Shown: piece after piece, positions 23,937-36,493 of the stretch
Numbering within the stretch: position 1 is the first letter of the stretch
Layout of the letters: each line of letters starts with the position of its first letter
NCBI GenBank assembly: GCA_032719365.1
Contig: CM064875.1
Span: 14,123,816 to 14,187,815, forward strand
From: Prinsepia uniflora
Lineage: Eukaryota > Streptophyta > Magnoliopsida > Rosales > Rosaceae
DNA length: 64,000 bases
Direction of reading: 5' to 3'
Translations under genes and position numbers: made by a program
The notes under the pieces: model-generated
What the model was told of the DNA's origin: nothing
Seen by the model: only the letters and a program-made list of their open reading frames with translations
The model's database searches: none

Positions 23937-24337
23937 TGTTGATGCATAAAATGTACCAACGATACTGTAAAGATACACACACACACCAAGACATAAGAAC
24001 GTACGTGGTTCACCCAAATCGGGTTACGTCCACAGTGTTACCTCTCTATCATTAATAATATTATATTTGTACAAGTGTAGGAGGTTTATGAGCCTTTAAG
24101 AGATAATAATGTTTGTAGAGATGATGAAGAAGGTGAGTTTAGATAGAGAGATGGGTCATTTCTAATGGGAGAGTGACTCCTTATTTATAAAAGTTGTCTA
24201 GGGTTTAGGTCATAGTAGTAGTAATGGGCTTTAAGGCATGGGCCTTGTGTGATATTTTAGGTCTTCTGGTGGGCTTACCCCGTAGTTCAATGTAGTATTT
24301 TGGCAAATCCGTTACTTGGTCAGATGTAACGTCGACA
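23937..24337 (-). repeat. Probable LTR with adjoining PBS
   Basis: The minus strand ends GCATCAACA at 23937 and is followed by TGGCGCCGTTTTC (23933-23921), which resembles a retrotransposon primer site. The other end is placed at TGTCGACGTTACATC (24337) on the basis of a TG start only. It contains the phrase 'gtggttcacccaaatcgggttacgtcc', of a type I associate with plant LTRs. The left boundary is well supported, the right boundary is a guess. Confidence 0.5.
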
Positions 24338-27300
24338 AATTGAATTATAAATAACTCGTTGATTTCAATGTAAATTGAAGATAAAAGTAAATGATTTTTC
24401 ATTATAAGTGGGCTAGAGAAGATTAGACATAAAAGAATAACGAATCATTATTATTTCTCAATCTAATCCTCCCTAATCCCTTAACAATAAAAAAAACATT
24501 CAATTCCATATTCAAATATATTAAATTTGACAAATTATTAAAATTAATTCAATACGACCCACCAATCTTGACCTTATTCTAATTCTAAGTTGCATAAAAG
24601 TTTAAAAAGAAATCGTAAACAACAGTGTATTTGGATACCACTCAGTACTAGAAATATACAGATTTTCTAATAAAAAAATAATATTATAAAGTGGGGAAAA
24701 TTTAACTCAAGAATTCTCATAAAGGATACCACTCTAAATCACCTAATATACACACCGTACTTTACAAAATTTTACTATCGGTTGATTAATTCGACTTGTT
24801 GAGCGTGAACGATATCAATATAAAAATTGATATTTTCATAAATTTAACTATCAATATTTTAATGTAAGGCTTATTTGATAATCATTTAATTTTTTGTTTT
24901 TAATTATATATGACTGGCATGTGGAGAAGGTACAGAAGAAAAGAATGTATGTAGAAGGGAATGAGAAATACGTAACAATGAATTAAAACAAAGTCTGGAA
25001 AGCGGAACAACTTTAATTAGTTTTTACTTTTTCGTTTCATTTTGTGTACCTCTCCTTAATTTTGTTTTTAGTTTTTTTTTTTTTCATGAAGATACAAAAG
25101 TTTATTGATATAATTAAAATACAAAACAAAGATAAACAAAAATGCAATAGTTTGGTGTTGCCACACGATCTAAAAGAAATAAGACACGAGATAATATAAT
25201 TTAAATCCCTTAAATATCACCAAGGATATTACTACTTAAACAACTAACCTTTGCAATCTTATAAAATGAAAAATCTTAAACAACCAACCCAAAATAAAAG
25301 TTATTGGACTTATTTGTACAAAGCAAACTAAAAAGAAAATAATAAATAAACCAACAAAAGGTACAAATGAGCTACTTCCACCGTTATCACTTTCTATCAC
25401 TTTCATTACTACTGTCTCGACAAGAATTCCAAAGACGATGAGAATATCGTTCACCATCACATTGAAGATGTTTCAATCCATTGTGACTGACACCACCACC
25501 ATAATGAAAGACCGCAATTGCTGGATCATAACCCACCAGTCCGCATCACGAGTCAAAATCTCGTGAAGTCAAATCAAGCCCTTGCAAACAAGATTTTCAC
25601 AAGCAACTTAACCCTTGAAACGCTGAAAATGAAACTTGAAGACGAACAAATTTCCGTGAAATTGATACCACGGCCGATTGGATTATCTTGTTTATTGACT
25701 ACATTCCTATGAGATTAGGGAGAAGCCTCCTGAACCTGAAGAAGATCAGGTGAAGAAAAAAAAAATTAAAAGGAAGAATTTTTTTGATTGAGGAGGCTAG
25801 GATTTTTTTCCGTTCTTTTGCTTAATCACCTAATACAAATGTTCCCCTTATTCGTTTCCCCTGCTTTTCTCTCATTCTTCCTCCTTTTTTGTTCATTCAT
25901 ATTTTTGCCATTTTTAAAAGATGTAAATTAATTATTAATTTAATCTAGACTCAGTTTAATAATATTTTCCTTCTCTATGTTAGAAAGGTAAACGTCGAAA
26001 AGGGTTTCAGACTCGAATTTTCTCAACATCAGTGATGAAAAAACAACAATTAACCAAACATTTATTTGGAGAAGTATAGAAACTTAGTATTTGTGTGCAT
26101 GAAAGTCTGCAATTTTTTTAGTTATGCATATAATTGTGCACATTTTCCCTTTATTTTTGTTTAATGATTGGAGGCCGTGACTACAAGTCCTCGACTTTGA
26201 CACATACAAATGACACACCCACACACACGAGACATTGCAATGATCCATTTGGATGGATAGAAAAGTGTGATTGGATTATTTTTTTATTAGAATAGATATA
26301 TAGCTAATCAAATGCATTTTTAAATATAAAAAGTAAATATATTATGGTTAGAAAAGGATATAAATAAAACAAAACTTATCAACTCTTATGATGAAAAAAT
26401 ATATATATTTTCTACATTCAAATACGTTGACTTTAATAAATTATTCAATCTAATTAAATTTAATATGATTGTGGATAGAAAATTATAAATACGAAACCAC
26501 GACTTATTTATGCCCAAATTATAAACTAGTATCACAATTTAACTGCTCATCTTTTAGTATACAAAGACCATTCCTATAAAAAAAAAAACAATTATTCCTA
26601 CAAAAACACCCCAAACCGAAATCCATTTAGCCATTAAATTATTCTCATGAATGTCATTATGTTGAAAACTCATGTTCATTTTGTATTTACCTATAGTGTT
26701 TTATAGTCAACGATTATCTACTAAATGCACGACTTATAGTATTTTATAATCAACGATTATCCATTTAGATAAATCTTGCAAAGATAATTTTTGAATGAGG
26801 GAGGACCTACTAAATGAACGAACTTGTAAATTGTGATATAATTTTGTGGAGTGTGGTTAGTCAAAGGACTTGTCCTCCAGTATGAAGTCAATTAATCGGG
26901 GCTTGTAGAATGGAAGGTTCACTCAAATTTCAAGAATACCCATGCACTAATTATTTTTTTAATTTTTTTTGGAAGAACATACGAGTTTTATTAAAAGGGG
27001 AAAATCGTACAACAAATATAAAGTTGCTCTAGTGTGACCTCATTAATTAAAAATCTAATTTTCATAGTACCTCAAAACAATAATTCAATTTACAATTTTG
27101 CCTCAACTTGAAAGTCATATTAGAAAACAAACAAATCCTAGAAATTAAAGCTACTGCTTAATTGACTAATTCCTATTAGGAAACATAATCACACGTACTT
27201 AAGAGCAGGATTGAGCAGCTCGGCAACCTTACCATTAAATTCAGCTGCACTATATGGTAGGCTTAATTAGCTTTGCCGCCAACTACGTCTTTTGATGAGC

Positions 27301-30300
27301 TATTTAGTTCCACCTTCTATCTAATGTTGTCCAATCTTTTAAGTTTTTATGTTTGCTGAACAATAGAATTCCATATCAATAACTTACCAAAAACGGAAAG
27401 TACCATATAATAAATGGTTACACTTCTAATACCATTTAGGGGATTTTCCGTGGAAATAATATCAGTATTATTAATGGTGGTCCATTAGACAAACTCTGAA
27501 ATCTCAATATAGTTCATAGCAAACGATTTATTTTGTTCAATTGATTGAATGCGAACTCGAAATCCTTAAGATCTCGAGCTGAAATTCATAAAAAAATTAC
27601 AACAAAAATCATAATTAATTAACATGAAATGCAAATACAAATTATCACTCTCTAATTTTAAATTACACCATTCGTGTTTTAAAAGCATCAAAATCCTCCA
27701 TTATCTCTTCATTATTGATAGTATAAATAGTATCTCTTCATTATTCATAGTATAAATAAACTCTCTTTCAATGTAAGGACACATACAATCAATTACGAAT
27801 GATTTCTATGTCTAAATTTTTCCTCTTTATTTTTTTTTAAGCAAACCAATCATGATATCTTCAAAGTTCAAACTAGAAAAACTCCGCTCCTATGAAAGCA
27901 AAGAAAAAAAAAAAGCAGCCTTGAATCTAAACTCCAGAGTTAATTAATTATTCTTTAGCAAATTTTCAATCCAAACTAATGGACACTAGATTGATTTGAC
28001 TAGCCCGTTGGAAATGCTTTTAAAGCCGTGGACCCTTTATTTAAAAGGGTTTAACTATTCTTTGGCGGTGATTTAGTTAATTTGTTAGAAATGTTTTTCA
28101 AATCGAATCAGTAATTGTTTTATTTGAAAATGTCAAATATATTATGTTGACGATAATCTTTATAAGTGCTCGCAGATGTCGTTTTAGTTGCAAGGTGGAT
28201 TTTGTTTATAAGTAGGGTATACGAGGTCGATGTCCCCAAGTTTTGAAAATTCAAGATCCAAGGAGCTAGGTGAATGAAGTTTATGACGGTTCGGTTAGAG
28301 CCATGGAGGTAATTTACAGCACCAAAGCCAAGTGGAATATAATTGGAATATTATTGTGGATATGGAGATGAGTACAGAGAGTACAGACTGTACAACCCAA
28401 TCACATCACATTATCACGGCATAGCAAAACCCACAGTTCTGGAGTAAGAGGCTTTTTAAGGAAATTTCTATGGCACTTTAAATATTTTATTCGATAGTAG
28501 ATATACCTAGGCTGCAGATGTGGTAGTAGAAATCACAATAAAAATTGTGCATAAAGGTCCCCGTGAATACCCGACATGGTTGGGAGGTTACTTATGGAGG
28601 CGAGGAACCGAATGTGGGTCGGATATGGTATAAGATCGCAATAGGTATGGGGCAAATATGGTATTGGTTTCCTCCAACTTGAACCCGATCTGTGTGTGTG
28701 GTTTATTTTTTTATTTTTCTTTTATATACACCTATAAACTTACATATATGCATTTATATATTAGTTGTATAAAATCATGTTAAGAAAAATAATAATTAAT
28801 TGTTAGGGGCGGATATGGGTACAAGCAACAGGTCACCTGTTACGGGTGGGAGCAGGGAATTGGGTAATACTCGGCTGTAATAATTGGCTACTGAGGTGAA
28901 ATGGTGACTCATTTTAGTCAATATAATATTACTCATAAAGCAATTCCTCTTCTCTTATTTTTTTTTGGGTAAATAAATATATCATTTTTGTTTTGTTTGT
29001 TTTTTGGTCAGCTGTCTATCTTATAGGTATACCATTAAACTCTTTCGAATAGTATGCTATCATATACTTGAATGTAACAGCTCACTCACTCAATTAAAGT
29101 AAAATGACTGGGAACCTTTCTAGTTGACACACTACCATGCTGATTAATAGCCATTTGGCATGAAAAGTGATTTCAAACTTATATTCTTTGATGTTACCTA
29201 GAAAATTTTATAGTCGATTCTTATAAAAAACGAGGTGGTATCAAGTTTGATTGATATAAAAAGCGAAATTAATATTTAATATATATAATGTAATTCTCTT
29301 ATACTTTGATGAGCTTTTAAATGATTTAGAATCTCTCGTGGACACTACAAATCTTAATTTATTTGCGTTGTATGAGTGATAGGGTCAATTCTTATGATCG
29401 TAATTTTTTTTTGTTACTAATGTACACAAATTTTTCCATTATTTGAGAGTGCGAAATATGAAAAAAAGAAGTTATCGTCGATATAAAAGTAACTATATAT
29501 ATATATATATACCTTTCTTTCATATAGAGATATTGAAAAAAGGGAAATGTATTATGTAAACATTGGATATTCGCATTATTCGACGAGAGTTGAATCTGAA
29601 ACTTCAAATTTGTACACCTTAATATGCAAATAGTGTGGCACTATTATTTAATTTAATTCTATATTTTGATCAAGGACGACTTCTAAACCCGATTTTCGGA
29701 TGGACTAATTTATATACTATATTAAATTTAATGAGTGTTACTCTTCAAATGTATCTATGTATATAAATAAGAGATTGATATTGATAGAAAGAAGGGAAAA
29801 AAACTACAATAGAACTCATAATTAAACATACAACATAAATACAAATGATCACTTTTTTATTTTAAGTTGTATTCTTCGAGTTTTTATAATATTAAATTTT
29901 TTTACTATCTCTTTATTATTAATATTAAATTAGATTAAATTAATTAAATTAAACTATACTAAACTTAAAATCTTAAAGGATCTGGTTTATGTGTAAACGG
30001 CTATAATACTCCCGGTCCAAGGCAAAGATTGTTTGAAGCTTCAAATATGATAGAGGAATAAAAGAAAAGAAAAGAAAAAAATAAATGAAGAGGAATAAAT
30101 GCAAAGAAAAAGAAAAGAAAAGAAGGGGGGAAAAGAGAAGAAAAAAAAAACACTGAGAATTATCCGATAGGATGCTTTGCACGCCATTCAACAAACGCAA
30201 CGTCAGCACTCTCTGCAACGACCGCTCGAAAAACAAGCTTCCCCCCTCAACTTTCAAACAATGCCTACCCTGGCCGTGATCCTCTGCTTCACTCCCCCAC

Positions 30301-30626
30301 CAAATTAACTTAATCACAGCTCCGGCCTCCACATCACGGTTTCTTTAATTTTTACACCAAATTTTAATTATATATGGAAAACGAGTTGGGAATGAAATAT
30401 TATTTGGTTTTTATCTTTTATACTATAATTTTTTAAAAATATATTGGAGAAAATTGTTATCAACTTCTTTAAATTTGACACTATTTTTAATTATCATCCT
30501 TAATTTTTTTTTTATTAATTATAGATCTTTCTAAATTATGTTTAAACGTGTAATGGTAAACTTTTCGTTCATTCTCAACAATTTATGTCAATAATAAGAG
30601 TAAATTTGTCATGTTAGTTGTTTTTT
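24338..30626. other. AT-rich intergenic region without recognisable genes
   Basis: I found no convincing coding exons. Two places look like 3' ends of minus-strand retroposed sequence. Near 25069-25110 a T-run is followed by CATGAAGATACAAAAGTTTATTG, which is AATAAA-type on the minus strand. Near 26948-26990 a second T-run has TTTATT close by. Local direct duplications occur at 26690-26765 and 27715-27765. The stretch 28548-28870 is rich in 'gggtatggg'-like words, and 30044-30160 is an A/G-rich low-complexity tract. A (TA)n run lies at 29492-29511. Confidence 0.5.
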
Positions 30627-30631
30627 AAACG

Positions 30632-31207
30632 TGTTTGATCCTAATTTGACCAACTCGATGAGACCCGCTGGGGGTTCTAGGACCAGCCGCGTGGTGTCTC
30701 GGGCCCGCTGGGGGCGTCGTGGTTCGGCAGGGATCCTGCAAAACTAGACACCGGTGTGATGCCGGCCAAAGGGGCTCTGATGCCTAAGTTAGTATCTGAA
30801 TGCCGAGGGGCAAGTAAATACAGTGCTCTGGATCAGTTCCGAGTGTCTTACCTTTGTGAAGGGTTTCGGGGTATTTATAGTGGTCATAACTGCGGTAGGT
30901 GGGCTACTGTTACGGGAGCAGGTGGTGCTTTGTGGCTGAGAGCCGTCTGACAAGCCCTGGACATCCGGAGGAGGCGCCAGCTGGAGTCCTAACCTGCCTC
31001 CGTCAGGGAGTTGGTATGGCAGAGTTGGTTAGGTGACTGTCGCAGCCAGCTGTCGTTTGTCCATTGTCAGATGGCGAATGGCGGGTCTGCAGTATGGTGC
31101 CTATCGGTGAGCCGTGGGCCGCGAGGGTGCCGATCAGGCGATCGGTCGGCGGCCTTCCTGTCCAGGCGGACCCTGTGCTAGGGTGGTCGGTCGATATGGT
31201 ATTAACA
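30632..31207 (-). repeat. 3' LTR of the Tat element
   Basis: This is the 576-bp partner of the LTR at 44335. About 11 substitutions separate the two by eye. Most are T or A here against C or G in the other, as expected from cytosine deamination. A short purine stretch AGGGGA lies just upstream on the minus strand. Confidence 0.93.
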
Positions 31208-31690
31208 TAAGTCCCCTAAGTCTTTGACTGAGGTGGAGTTCCTCGGTCGAGGACTTGAGATGACGGCCGGTACCTGTCGACCGACCAGGGCGCTGCGCCC
31301 TGTATCCCTAGTAGCCCCCCAAGTCATGGAGCGAGGAAGTGCACCGTATGTCCGATTTGAAAAGAGTCCCCGTTGCCGAGTTCCGCAAGCTGCCCACCGT
31401 ACAGACCGAAAGATTGCGGAAAAGGCGGCCGTGGGGAATGGCGGGGAGACGTCGGTAGCAGTGTGCTTGCCGACGAAGAGAGGAAGCAAGCCGTCGGGAA
31501 AGATGCCGAGAGGCTCCGGTCGGCATGCGGTATGGATGCATACCGGCAGCGATGTACGTATGTACGTATGTAGTTGAGAATGTATGATACCGATGGGTAT
31601 ACAGTACAAGGTATTCGTAGTCGAAAGGTGGCCGTATCGGCCTGGCGACCGTCAGATCGGAAGCGCGCATCTCGAGGCGGGCCAGGGGCC
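31208..31690. other. Tat element region between 3' LTR and antisense promoter
   Basis: This is GC-rich sequence upstream of the antisense TATA box. Overlapping open frames on both strands (31224-31577 plus, 31308-31868 minus) have no recognised domain. They are attributed to the high GC content. Confidence 0.45.
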
Positions 31691-31697
31691 TATAAAA
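31691..31697 (+). promoter_or_regulatory. TATA box upstream of the antisense ORF
   Basis: TATAAAA in a GC-richer setting lies 233 bases before the ATG at 31924. A likely 5'-UTR intron runs from GT at 31833 to the AG at 31922-31923, directly before the start codon. The site lies outside the LTR, so the antisense gene appears to have its own promoter. Confidence 0.55.
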
Positions 31698-31923
31698 GGG
31701 GCGAAAGCTTTTTGACTTTTTGACTTTTTTACTCAGAGCATCTGTGGAATAATTGCAAGTGCCGACTGAATTGGAGACTGCCGAGCAAAAGAAGACACGT
31801 GAAACCAATTCGACCGAGCGAAATTTTGAAAGGTATAATTTCTGCCGTTCGGCATCTCTGCTCAGCATGTGTTCTGTAGCGTAGGTGCTTAGTTGTAGCT
31901 TCTTTTCTTTTGGTAATTTGTAG

Positions 31924-34551
31924 ATGTCAGAGTCAGAGTCAAACAGTGGATCTGGGGTTAGGTCTCCTCAAGCTTTTGGCGGGGAAACACCGTCCAGTTC
32001 GGCAAACAACGTGTCGAGCGGGTGCAGTGGGTCAACGTCTACTAGTGGGTCCACTAGCAGCACTTCGTCGTCCAGCAGTGGTGACAGCCTGGATGAGGCT
32101 CTCAGGTTGCCGCGGAAGGAGTTGAGGCAGCAGGGCGGATGCAGCACATCGGGTGCCGATCGGCCGAGTGAGAGGAGGACGTCTCCCCGTACTCCCCCCG
32201 TCGTCACCGTCGATTCCGAGGCTGAGGGTAGCGGGACGGAGATGAGCTCGCCGATGGAACTAGATGCCGACGGCGTGGTGAAGGTGGAGTACGCCGTGGA
32301 CTACGAGATGAACACCATTCGGCAGTCCGACCTGGACCGGTTCCGGGAGCTGTACAATGTGCCGGCGGAGATTAAGATGACGGTACCCCCGCACAGCAAG
32401 AAGCCGAGTAATCCTCCTGAAGGGTCGACATTATTTTACGTCGATTGCTTTGAACACGGAGTGAGGCTGCCTCTGCACCCGTGGCTCCAGGATATGATGG
32501 CGAGGGCCAACCTAGCCCTGGGGCAGCTGAACGCCAACGGCTGGATCATCCTGATCAGCCTGTACACGGCGTTCCGATTGGCGGGACTGCCGGAGCCGAC
32601 CTGGGGGCAGTTGTACGCCCTGTGCCGCTTCAAGAGGCAGACCTACGAGTCGGGGTGGTACCAGATGGAGTGCCTGCACTAGAGTGCGCGGGGTGCGTTC
32701 ATCACCGATGTGCCGACGTCGCAGAAGAGCTGGAGGCATCGGTTCTGCTGGGTATCGGGGCCGTGGGAGGGGGACGTCAGTATGGTCCGAGCGAGGATTC
32801 CCCGCCACTTCCAGTCTGGAGGTTGTCTGCCATCCGATCGGCCGGTGGCCATAGTGGGGTATTTCTAGTACCGAGGCGGAGTCTGATGGTGCGTTTTGTA
32901 TGTGCAGGTCCGTCCAAGGCAACGGTGACAACGGAGGATTGGGAGGCGTGTAATCTCGTTCGGGAGAAGCTGTCCGACCTAGAGCGCAGTCGCTGCGTTC
33001 TGAAGCTACCGGCCAACCTGCTTGCCGTGGGTCTCATCGTTCCACATGGTAAGTAGCAGCTGTTTGATTGAAGTAATGATGGGTAGGTATGCCGAGACCT
33101 TAACTGGTTTGTTTGCAGTTCATTCCCTCGTCGAACAAGCCGCTCAGAAGAAGATGAGCGAAGCGGTGACGAAGCACGGCTCGGCTGCAGAGGGAAAGGG
33201 CAAGGAGCCGGAGCTAACCCCCCAATAGCCGCGGAGGCAAAAGACCGTGGCGGTGAAGCCCAGGGGTACCGGCCGAGAGGACCCCCCTCCGGGGTCCAGT
33301 TTGGGCGTCCGACCAGATGGGCCGCCAAAGCCGACGAGGCCTGATCTGCGGCAGGGTGCCGAGCAGGCGAAGAGTCCCGTCCGGTGACTGAAGCGGCCCC
33401 TCATCGGCGGGCTGGACCAAGCCCGGGAGCGCCAGAGGAAGCTGAAGGAGGCGCGGCTTAGGCAGTCTCCCCCGGCGGCAGGGGTGTCGGAGGGAGAGGG
33501 CTCCGACCGCCGACGCAAGAGGGAGGCGGCCCTCAAGGCTCCCAAGGCGCCGATGGAAAGGGCCAAGGAGGCCAGGGTGGAGATGTCGCCGCCGGCCAAG
33601 GAAAGGGTGCCGAACAGCGTACCCGGCATTGCTTCCGTCTTCATGGATCCCGTGGAGACGGGGGAGGTTGTTCGGTCGGCAAGGCCCGGGGAGGCGTGGG
33701 TGCCGGTCACACAGCAGATGCACAGGTCATTGGTGCCGGTTGCCAATGCCTTTGTGCTCGGCTCCCAGGTGACGCCAGCAGAGATTGAGCAGATCGGCAC
33801 CGGCTCCCACCCGGGTCGGTTCACGGCCCTGCTCGCCGAGCAAGCCCATGTGAGTATTCGTGTGAGTGGGCTTTTTTTGTGTGTTTATTGGATATATGTT
33901 TGTTGACAAGTGTGCATGGTTCGGCAGTGCTTTGGGCAGACCTACGTGGCCCTGCAGAAAGCCTCTCGGCACATGCAGAGGCTGGAGGCCGAGCAGGCGG
34001 CCGCGCGGCAGAGGGAGGATAGGCTGCGTGCGCGGGAGAAGGAGGGGTATGCTGCTCGGCGCCGGGTGGCAGAGCTGGAGGCGGAGCTCCAACGGGAGAG
34101 GTCCCGAGCGGAGGTGGCCTAGCGGGGCATCGCCGAACGGGAGGAGACGGCGCACGCGTTCTCCCTGCAGCTGAATGAGCAAGAGAAGATCCTGGGGGAG
34201 CTGCAGGGAGAAGTGGAGAGGTTGAGGGGCCTGCTCGCTGCCGACCGGCAGAAGACCCTGGAGGATTTTATGGCCGACCCGGTGTATGCCAATCATCTTG
34301 ACCTGGCCTTAGCTGAAGTGGAAGATGATTGCGTGCAGCGGGTGCTGTACTTCAACCCAGTCGTCACCCTCAACTTCCAATGGCTGGATGAGCCCCCAGC
34401 GTTGACCAAGACGTTCGCCCTGGAGGGGCAGGACCCTGAAGTCGGTCCGGCGGCTGGTGAAGGGGAGGTGCCGAGCGCTGGAAGGGAGGATGCCGTTGCG
34501 TCGTCCTCTGGGAAGGACCGAGCGGGGGAGGAGGAGGTGGTGGTTGTTTAG
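31924..34551 (+). pseudogene. Antisense ORF of the Tat element (plant 'putative gypsy type transposon' domain)
   Basis: This is coding sequence opposite to gag-pol, between integrase and the 3' LTR. The first exon begins at 31924 with a serine-rich stretch. It then has STLFYVDCFEHGVRLPLHPW and LGQLNANGWIILISLY, the hallmark of the plant domain family listed as Transposase_28. A lysine/proline-rich middle follows, then a coiled coil from 33928 with heptad-like RLRAREKEGYAARRRVAELE. Two introns are well supported: 33049-33118 (GTAAGT...GCAG) and 33850-33927 (GTGAGT...GCAG). A third junction or deletion lies near 32859-32907. In-frame stops at 32680, 33226, 33385 and 34120 inactivate it. The role of such antisense ORFs in Tat elements is unknown. 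Confidence 0.8.
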
Positions 34552-35131
34552 GGATGTAGGTGCCGTTTGGCAGACCGTGTCCTTGTACCTTTGTTTTTTT
34601 AGATTAGCATGTGTTTCCTGTAATCCGGGGAATGCCCCGTGTAAATGTAGTTCGGTAATGAAATCAATGAAGGTTGGACTTTATCTATCACTCTGCATCG
34701 TGCGATGGCACGTCATTTTTTTTTTGAATGATAACTGCCGATGGGCGAGTACTTCGTGGGTTTGTCCACATGAGTAGGCATGCCGTTCCATGGGGCGTTA
34801 GACTAGTAAAGACCGATCGGTCATAGGCATATACCCAACCAGAATGTCCATGACCACCAATTAATCCAATCGTAATAGCGAAGACTTAATTGAATTAGAC
34901 TTAATTGAATTTTGATTGTTTGGGCCAAGTGAGCTTCGGTCAGCATGGCAAGTAGATGCCGTTTGTGTGACCGGTGGTGCCGCTCGGCAATGGTAAATAG
35001 GTTACCGGGTCTGTAGGGACTGCACTATCACTTAGAAATTTGAAAGAACGTTAGGCCGGAAAGGCAAGTTCGACTGGAGATAGCCAAGTCGAATTACAAC
35101 AAACGTAAAGCAGTGTACATGGGAAGTATAA
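34552..35131. other. Spacer between converging antisense ORF and integrase
   Basis: The plus-strand ORF and the minus-strand polyprotein converge here. A likely 3' UTR with 'aatgaaatcaatgaa' lies at about 34657. I see no further coding sequence. Confidence 0.5.
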
Positions 35132-36493
35132 TTAAGTATAAAATAGCTTGAGATGATCCGCATGCCACGGGTGTGTAAGCAGACGTCCATCTGCAGTCTG
35201 AAGCTCATAAGTGCCCGGTCGACAAAGTCGGGTCACCCGGTAGGGGCCCTCCCACGTGGGCCCAAGTGTCCCATCAGCACGCTCCTTAGTGGCCAAGCTA
35301 ACCTTGCGAAGGACCCAGTCACCGACCTGGAAACTGCGTTCGTGAACGCGCGAGTTGTAGTAGCGAGCAACTCGCTGTTTGTGTGCCACGTTGCGAAGAT
35401 TGGCCTGTTCACGGGTTTCCTCGATGAAGTTGAGATTCTGTGTGAGGAGCTCCGCATTCTCTTGTGGATCATAGGATAGTACTCGATAAGAGGTCTCCCC
35501 AATTTCCACGGGAACGACAGCTTCAGTCCCGAAAGTTAAGGCAAAGGGTGTCTCTTGTGTCGATGTTCGGTAGGACCAGAGAACATCGGATAGGAGGTCG
35601 GACCATTGGCCTTTCGGGGTGTCGTGTAGTCAAGTCTTGAGATTGTGTTTGAGGAGCTTGTTTACCGCTTCGACCTGTCCGTTAGCCTGTGGATGTGCCA
35701 CCGAGGCGAAGCAGAGCTGGATGCCATAGACGTCGTAAAAGTGTCGGAAACGGACAGAATCGAACTGAGTGCCATTGTCCGTGAAGATCGTGTGGGGGAT
35801 ACCAAAGTGACAGATGATGTTCTGGTAGACGAAGGTCTCAACCTAGGCGGCCGTGATTGTTTTGAGGGGCTTTGCTTCGGCCTACTTAGTGAAATAGTCC
35901 ACCGCAACGACTGCGTGTTCGACGCCGCCCTTTCCTCGTGGCATGGGGCCGATGAGGTCCAGACCCCATTGAGAGAAGGGCCAGGGGCTGAGCATGGGAG
36001 TAAGGCGCTCAACATGAGAATGAGGTACAAGGGCGCACCGTTGGCATGGGACGCACCGTTGAGTGATGGCCATAGAGTCGGCGCGCATTGTGGGCCAATA
36101 GTATCCTTGCCGAAAGGCTTTATGTGCTAGGGACCTGGGTCCGGAGTGGTTACCGCAGATTCCCTAGTGAATTTCTCGGAGCACCGCAATGCCCCGGCCC
36201 GTAGGGAGGCACTTGAGGAGGGGGGTGTCAAATCCCCGTCGGTATAAGTGGCCATGTGCCATGGTGTATCGTGCGGACTGGCGTTGGATGTGTCGGGCCG
36301 CGTTGCGGTCGGGCGGGAGTTCGGCCATGGTGAGGTACCGGACAATGGGGTCCATCCAAGAGGTTTCCTGTGTTGCGACCAGGACTAGTTGCTCGTTTGT
36401 GCTCGGGGATGCCAAAAATTCGACGGGAACACGGCGGCCTATCTTGTCGTCGATGGAGGAGGCCAGGCGGGCCAGGGCATCGGCGTGGCTATT
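35132..36493 (-). pseudogene. Tat element integrase with several in-frame stops
   Basis: A linker with NSHADALARLASSI is followed by the zinc-binding region ending CVPCQRCALVPHSH. The core domain reads WGLDLIGPMPRGKG and IPHTIFTDNGTQFDS, then VAHPQANGQVEAVN, and the C-terminal part shows LGPTWEGPYRVTRLCRPGTY. Integrase inserts the element DNA. At least four stops interrupt one otherwise continuous frame: TAG at about 36165, 35883 and 35844 and TGA near 35633. Some, such as TAG after YFTK and TGA in the 35633 region, are explicable by C-to-T changes on one strand. Confidence 0.88.

Noticed and set aside
25236..25460. Hydrophobic 74-codon minus-strand ORF
   Set aside because: AT-rich composition yields hydrophobic codons. 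No domain or splice context supports it.
32481..33056. Overlapping plus- and minus-strand ORFs of 130-250 codons at 32.4-34.3 kb
   Set aside because: The region is GC-rich and the Tat antisense ORF accounts for it. Other frames show no domain.
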